Source: Alteromonas sp. M12 (GTDB lineage Bacteria > Pseudomonadota > Gammaproteobacteria > Enterobacterales > Alteromonadaceae). Taken from it: a stretch of DNA of 64,000 nt. The translations under genes and the position numbers were made by a program. The notes beneath the pieces are model-generated. The model did no database searches, was not told the origin of the DNA, and worked only from the letters and a program-made list of their open reading frames with translations. The stretch's first letter is position 1, and every line of letters starts with the position of its first letter. Positions 62,144-64,000 of this stretch are shown in pieces. The DNA is taken from NCBI RefSeq assembly GCF_037478005.1, contig NZ_CP144164.1, positions 4,402,001 to 4,466,000 of the forward strand, read 5' to 3'.

Positions 62144-62768
62144 TTGAATTATCCTTGATATTGATAGAAGAAATTAATTTAAGGGAGGCGATTCTAAATG
62201 CTTTTACTGACGCAATCACCTTTATTTATCGTTTTTATTGCGTTGTTCATCGGCCCGAATATACGTTCATTCCATGGCCTAAAGGCCATGCTACGGGATT
62301 TCTATTGTAGGCGGCGGCTTTAGCCCCGCAATGCGTTTGAGATATTCCATGGCCTAAAGGCCATGCTACGGGGTTTTGTATTGTAGGCGGCGGCTTTAGC
62401 CCCGCAATATGTTTAAGATATTCCATGGCCTAAAGGCCATGCTACAGGGTTTTGTATTGTAGGTGGCGGCTTTAGCCCCGCAATGTGTTTAAGATATTCC
62501 ATGGGCTGAAGCCCATGCTACAGGGTTTTGTATTGTAGGTGGCGGCTTTAGCCCCGCAATGCGTTTGAGATATTCCATGGGCTGAAGGCCATGCTACGGG
62601 GTTTTGTATTGTAGGCGGCGGCTTTAGCTCCGCAATATGTTTGAGATATTCCATGGCCTAAAGGCCATGCTACGGGGTTTTGTATTGAAGGCGGCGGCTT
62701 TAGCCCCGCAATGTGTTTGAGATATTCCATGGCCTAAAGGCCATGCTACACAGACGTCGGCACAATAT
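62144..62768. other. Region between the BtuB-like and CDF genes
   Basis: The first 120 bases hold the receptor leader (no riboswitch fold recognised); 62265-62755 is a palindromic repeat array. Nothing else is visible. Confidence 0.65.
62265..62755. repeat. Array of six 76-bp palindromic repeat units
   Basis: Six near-identical units with a 76-base period carry CATGGCCTAAAGGCCATG (two units have GGGCTGAAGCCC or a hybrid) and GTAGGCGGCGGCTTTAGCCC hairpins, joined by GCAATGTGTTTGAGATATTC and CTACGGGGTTTTGTATT. The block ends 14 bases before the CDF gene stop. Confidence 0.93.
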
Positions 62769-63389
62769 TCAGGATTGGGCGGTGCGATACTCGCTAATTG
62801 ATTCTTTTAAGACTTGTGCAGCGGATTGTAAGAATAAGCAGGCTAAAGCTAGACCGATCACGATATCTGGCCAACCGGAGCTAGTTAACCAAACCCCAAC
62901 ACCAGCAAAAATAACTGAAATATTGGCGATAATGTCATTGCGTGAACATAACCATACCGAACTCATATTAATGTCTTCCGCGCGGTGTTTCCAAAGCAAT
63001 GCCAAACATACACCATTGGCTAATAAGGCGATGAAACCAAACAGGCTTATCGCTTCATATGTGGGTGAATGAGGAACTATGATACTGTAAATTGCTTGGG
63101 CTAAAACAAATAAACCAAATACAGCCATAATCGAGCCTTTAAACATGGCGGATATGGCTTTCATTTTTGCCCCGCGAGCAATCACATAAATGCTAAAAAT
63201 GTAAACCATTGCATCGCCCAGCATATCTAAAGAATCTGCAATTAACGACACTGAATTTGCCATCAACCCAGCAGTCAATTCCACAACAAACATGATCGCA
63301 TTGATAGCCAGCACTATCTTTAACGTCTTACCTTGTTTATCCCTGAGCGCTTCTATTTCACAGGATTTTTCACTGCAGCAATTGGCCAT
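62769..63389 (-). CDS. Cation diffusion facilitator family transporter
   Basis: The 206-residue protein has a cysteine-rich start (MANCCSEKSCEIE) and about six membrane helices of the CDF family (LAINAIMFVVELTAGLMANS; SLIADSLDMLGDAMVYIFSI). The usual His of the TM2 metal site (HxxxD) reads Asp here (SLDMLGD), and TM5 reads RNDIIANIS, so the site is DxxxD plus DxxxN. This may change metal choice; Zn transporters keep His. The ATG at 63389 has AGGGAA upstream; 63461 is the longest frame start. It lacks the large C-terminal cytoplasmic domain of longer CDFs. Confidence 0.82.
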   Translation of the reverse strand: MANCCSEKSCEIEALRDKQGKTLKIVLAINAIMFVVELTAGLMANSVSLIADSLDMLGDAMVYIFSIYVIARGAKMKAISAMFKGSIMAVFGLFVLAQAIYSIIVPHSPTYEAISLFGFIALLANGVCLALLWKHRAEDINMSSVWLCSRNDIIANISVIFAGVGVWLTSSGWPDIVIGLALACLFLQSAAQVLKESISEYRTAQS

Positions 63390-63481
63390 TCTATTCCCTG
63401 TCAGTTTATTAGATGCTAAGTCGGCTATTTTGCGGGACATGGCGCTATCAAGCAACCCCAAATAGCCGTTAGCGTCTTAAA

Positions 63482-64000
63482 CTACAAACGCTGTGCTTTA
63501 ATTTCCTTAGCACAATAATCCACAGCCCTAGCAGTTAACGCCATAAAGGTGAGTGATGGATTAACCACACCTGAAGAGCAATATGCCGAACCATCAGTGA
63601 CAAATAAATTAGGAATGTCATGACTTTGGCAATATTGATTTAATACAGAGGTTTTCGGATCTCGTCCCATTCTCGCGGTGCCAACTTCATGAATAGCAAT
63701 ACCTGGAGCACGGTGGGGTAAATCATAGCTAGTGCCGCTTTTGACATTAGTACATCCACCAGCCCGTAACATTTCAGCGCCCATTTCGGCGGCGTCATCC
63801 ATCATAGCTTTTTCATTTTCTCGATATTGCACGTTAAAGTTAATTAGTGGCATCCCCCACTTATCTTTTTTACTTGGGTGTAATGACATTTGATTATCAA
63901 AATGTGGCAACATTTCCCCTTGCGCAGAAAAATCAACGCCCCATTTACCCGGTTGAGTTAACTGATCTTTAAACTCACTGCCAATGCCATCTTGTTGGCT
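63482..64000 (-). CDS. GMC oxidoreductase, C-terminal part (cut by window edge)
   Basis: The frame is open from the window edge to the stop at 63482, giving about 172 C-terminal residues. It carries the GMC C-terminal domain: HEVGTARMGRDPKTSVLNQY, then NLFVTDGSAYCSSGVVNPSLTFMALTARA, with the catalytic His in HEVGTARMG and Asn in VVNPSLT. GMC enzymes are FAD oxidases or dehydrogenases of sugars, alcohols or sterols; the marine sugar loci often include them. The N-terminal FAD-binding part lies outside the window, so the substrate cannot be judged. Confidence 0.88.
   Translation of the reverse strand, partial: SQQDGIGSEFKDQLTQPGKWGVDFSAQGEMLPHFDNQMSLHPSKKDKWGMPLINFNVQYRENEKAMMDDAAEMGAEMLRAGGCTNVKSGTSYDLPHRAPGIAIHEVGTARMGRDPKTSVLNQYCQSHDIPNLFVTDGSAYCSSGVVNPSLTFMALTARAVDYCAKEIKAQRL

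Noticed and set aside
62144..62264. Cobalamin riboswitch upstream of the BtuB-like receptor
   Set aside because: The leader is only about 120 bases, AT-rich, and shows no recognisable B12-box or matching stems.

Overview
This window looks like chromosome from a marine gammaproteobacterium of the order Alteromonadales (Glaciecola/Paraglaciecola/Alteromonas-like). The evidence is AT-leaning DNA, the conserved ftsYEX / rsmD and sfsA-dksA-gluQ / pcnB-folK-panBC blocks, PanP in place of PanD next to panBC, a proteobacterial dedicated sortase (Pds) cluster, and large TonB-dependent receptors tied to a sugar locus. The genus call is inference. No phage, insertion sequence, rRNA operon, ordinary tRNA or CRISPR array was seen.

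Layout. 1-7.4 kb is housekeeping: cell division and membrane targeting (ftsX partial, ftsE, ftsY), rsmD, yjaG, a MarC-type membrane protein, a small HTH protein, pepB, sfsA and dksA. 7.5-16.4 kb is the gluQ...pcnB-folK-panB-panC block, split by a trehalose module (GH37 trehalase, MFS permease, LacI regulator and a palindromic operator). 16.4-22.6 kb holds panP, a degenerate EAL protein, a TrmB-like methyltransferase, the yadGH ABC exporter and an M14 peptidase. 22.6-29.2 kb is the Pds cluster: sortase, VIT/vWA sortase target, PdsO, and a response regulator/histidine kinase pair whose sensor domain looks like a family 9 carbohydrate-binding module. 29.3-31.4 kb is a YhaJ-like LysR regulator with pirin and DoxX genes.

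31.5-32.3 kb is an array of 72-bp palindromic repeats. Next to it, at 32.3-35.7 kb, is the most interesting locus: rtcR diverges from a sigma-54-type promoter that drives a long structured leader and then a slipin-like SPFH/band-7 gene. The leader contains a tRNA-like RNA with acceptor, D and T arms in tRNA geometry, but with about 140 nt of hairpins where the anticodon arm would be. This fits an RNA-damage or RNA-repair response in which RtcR senses RNA ends and switches on an RNA plus its SPFH partner.

35.7-36.9 kb has a thioredoxin-fold protein and an unusual zinc-ribbon/TM2/pilin-like fusion. 37.0-52.7 kb is an amino-galactoside utilisation locus: DeoR/AgaR-like regulator, TlpA-like protein, GH36 lipoprotein, lipoprotein amidohydrolase, EamA permease, two TonB receptors, AgaZ/GatZ-like, AgaS-like and a sugar kinase, with recurring TTTCATT/TGTAAC-type motifs. 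53-64 kb is accessory: SDR, VOC protein, small proteins, an HdfR-like LysR regulator, a three-gene RimK-RLAN / GNAT-C39 peptidase / RMD1 operon, a BtuB-like receptor, a CDF transporter and a partial GMC oxidoreductase. Four further palindromic repeat blocks sit between these genes. Family assignments rest on motifs and remembered family members; no database search was run.
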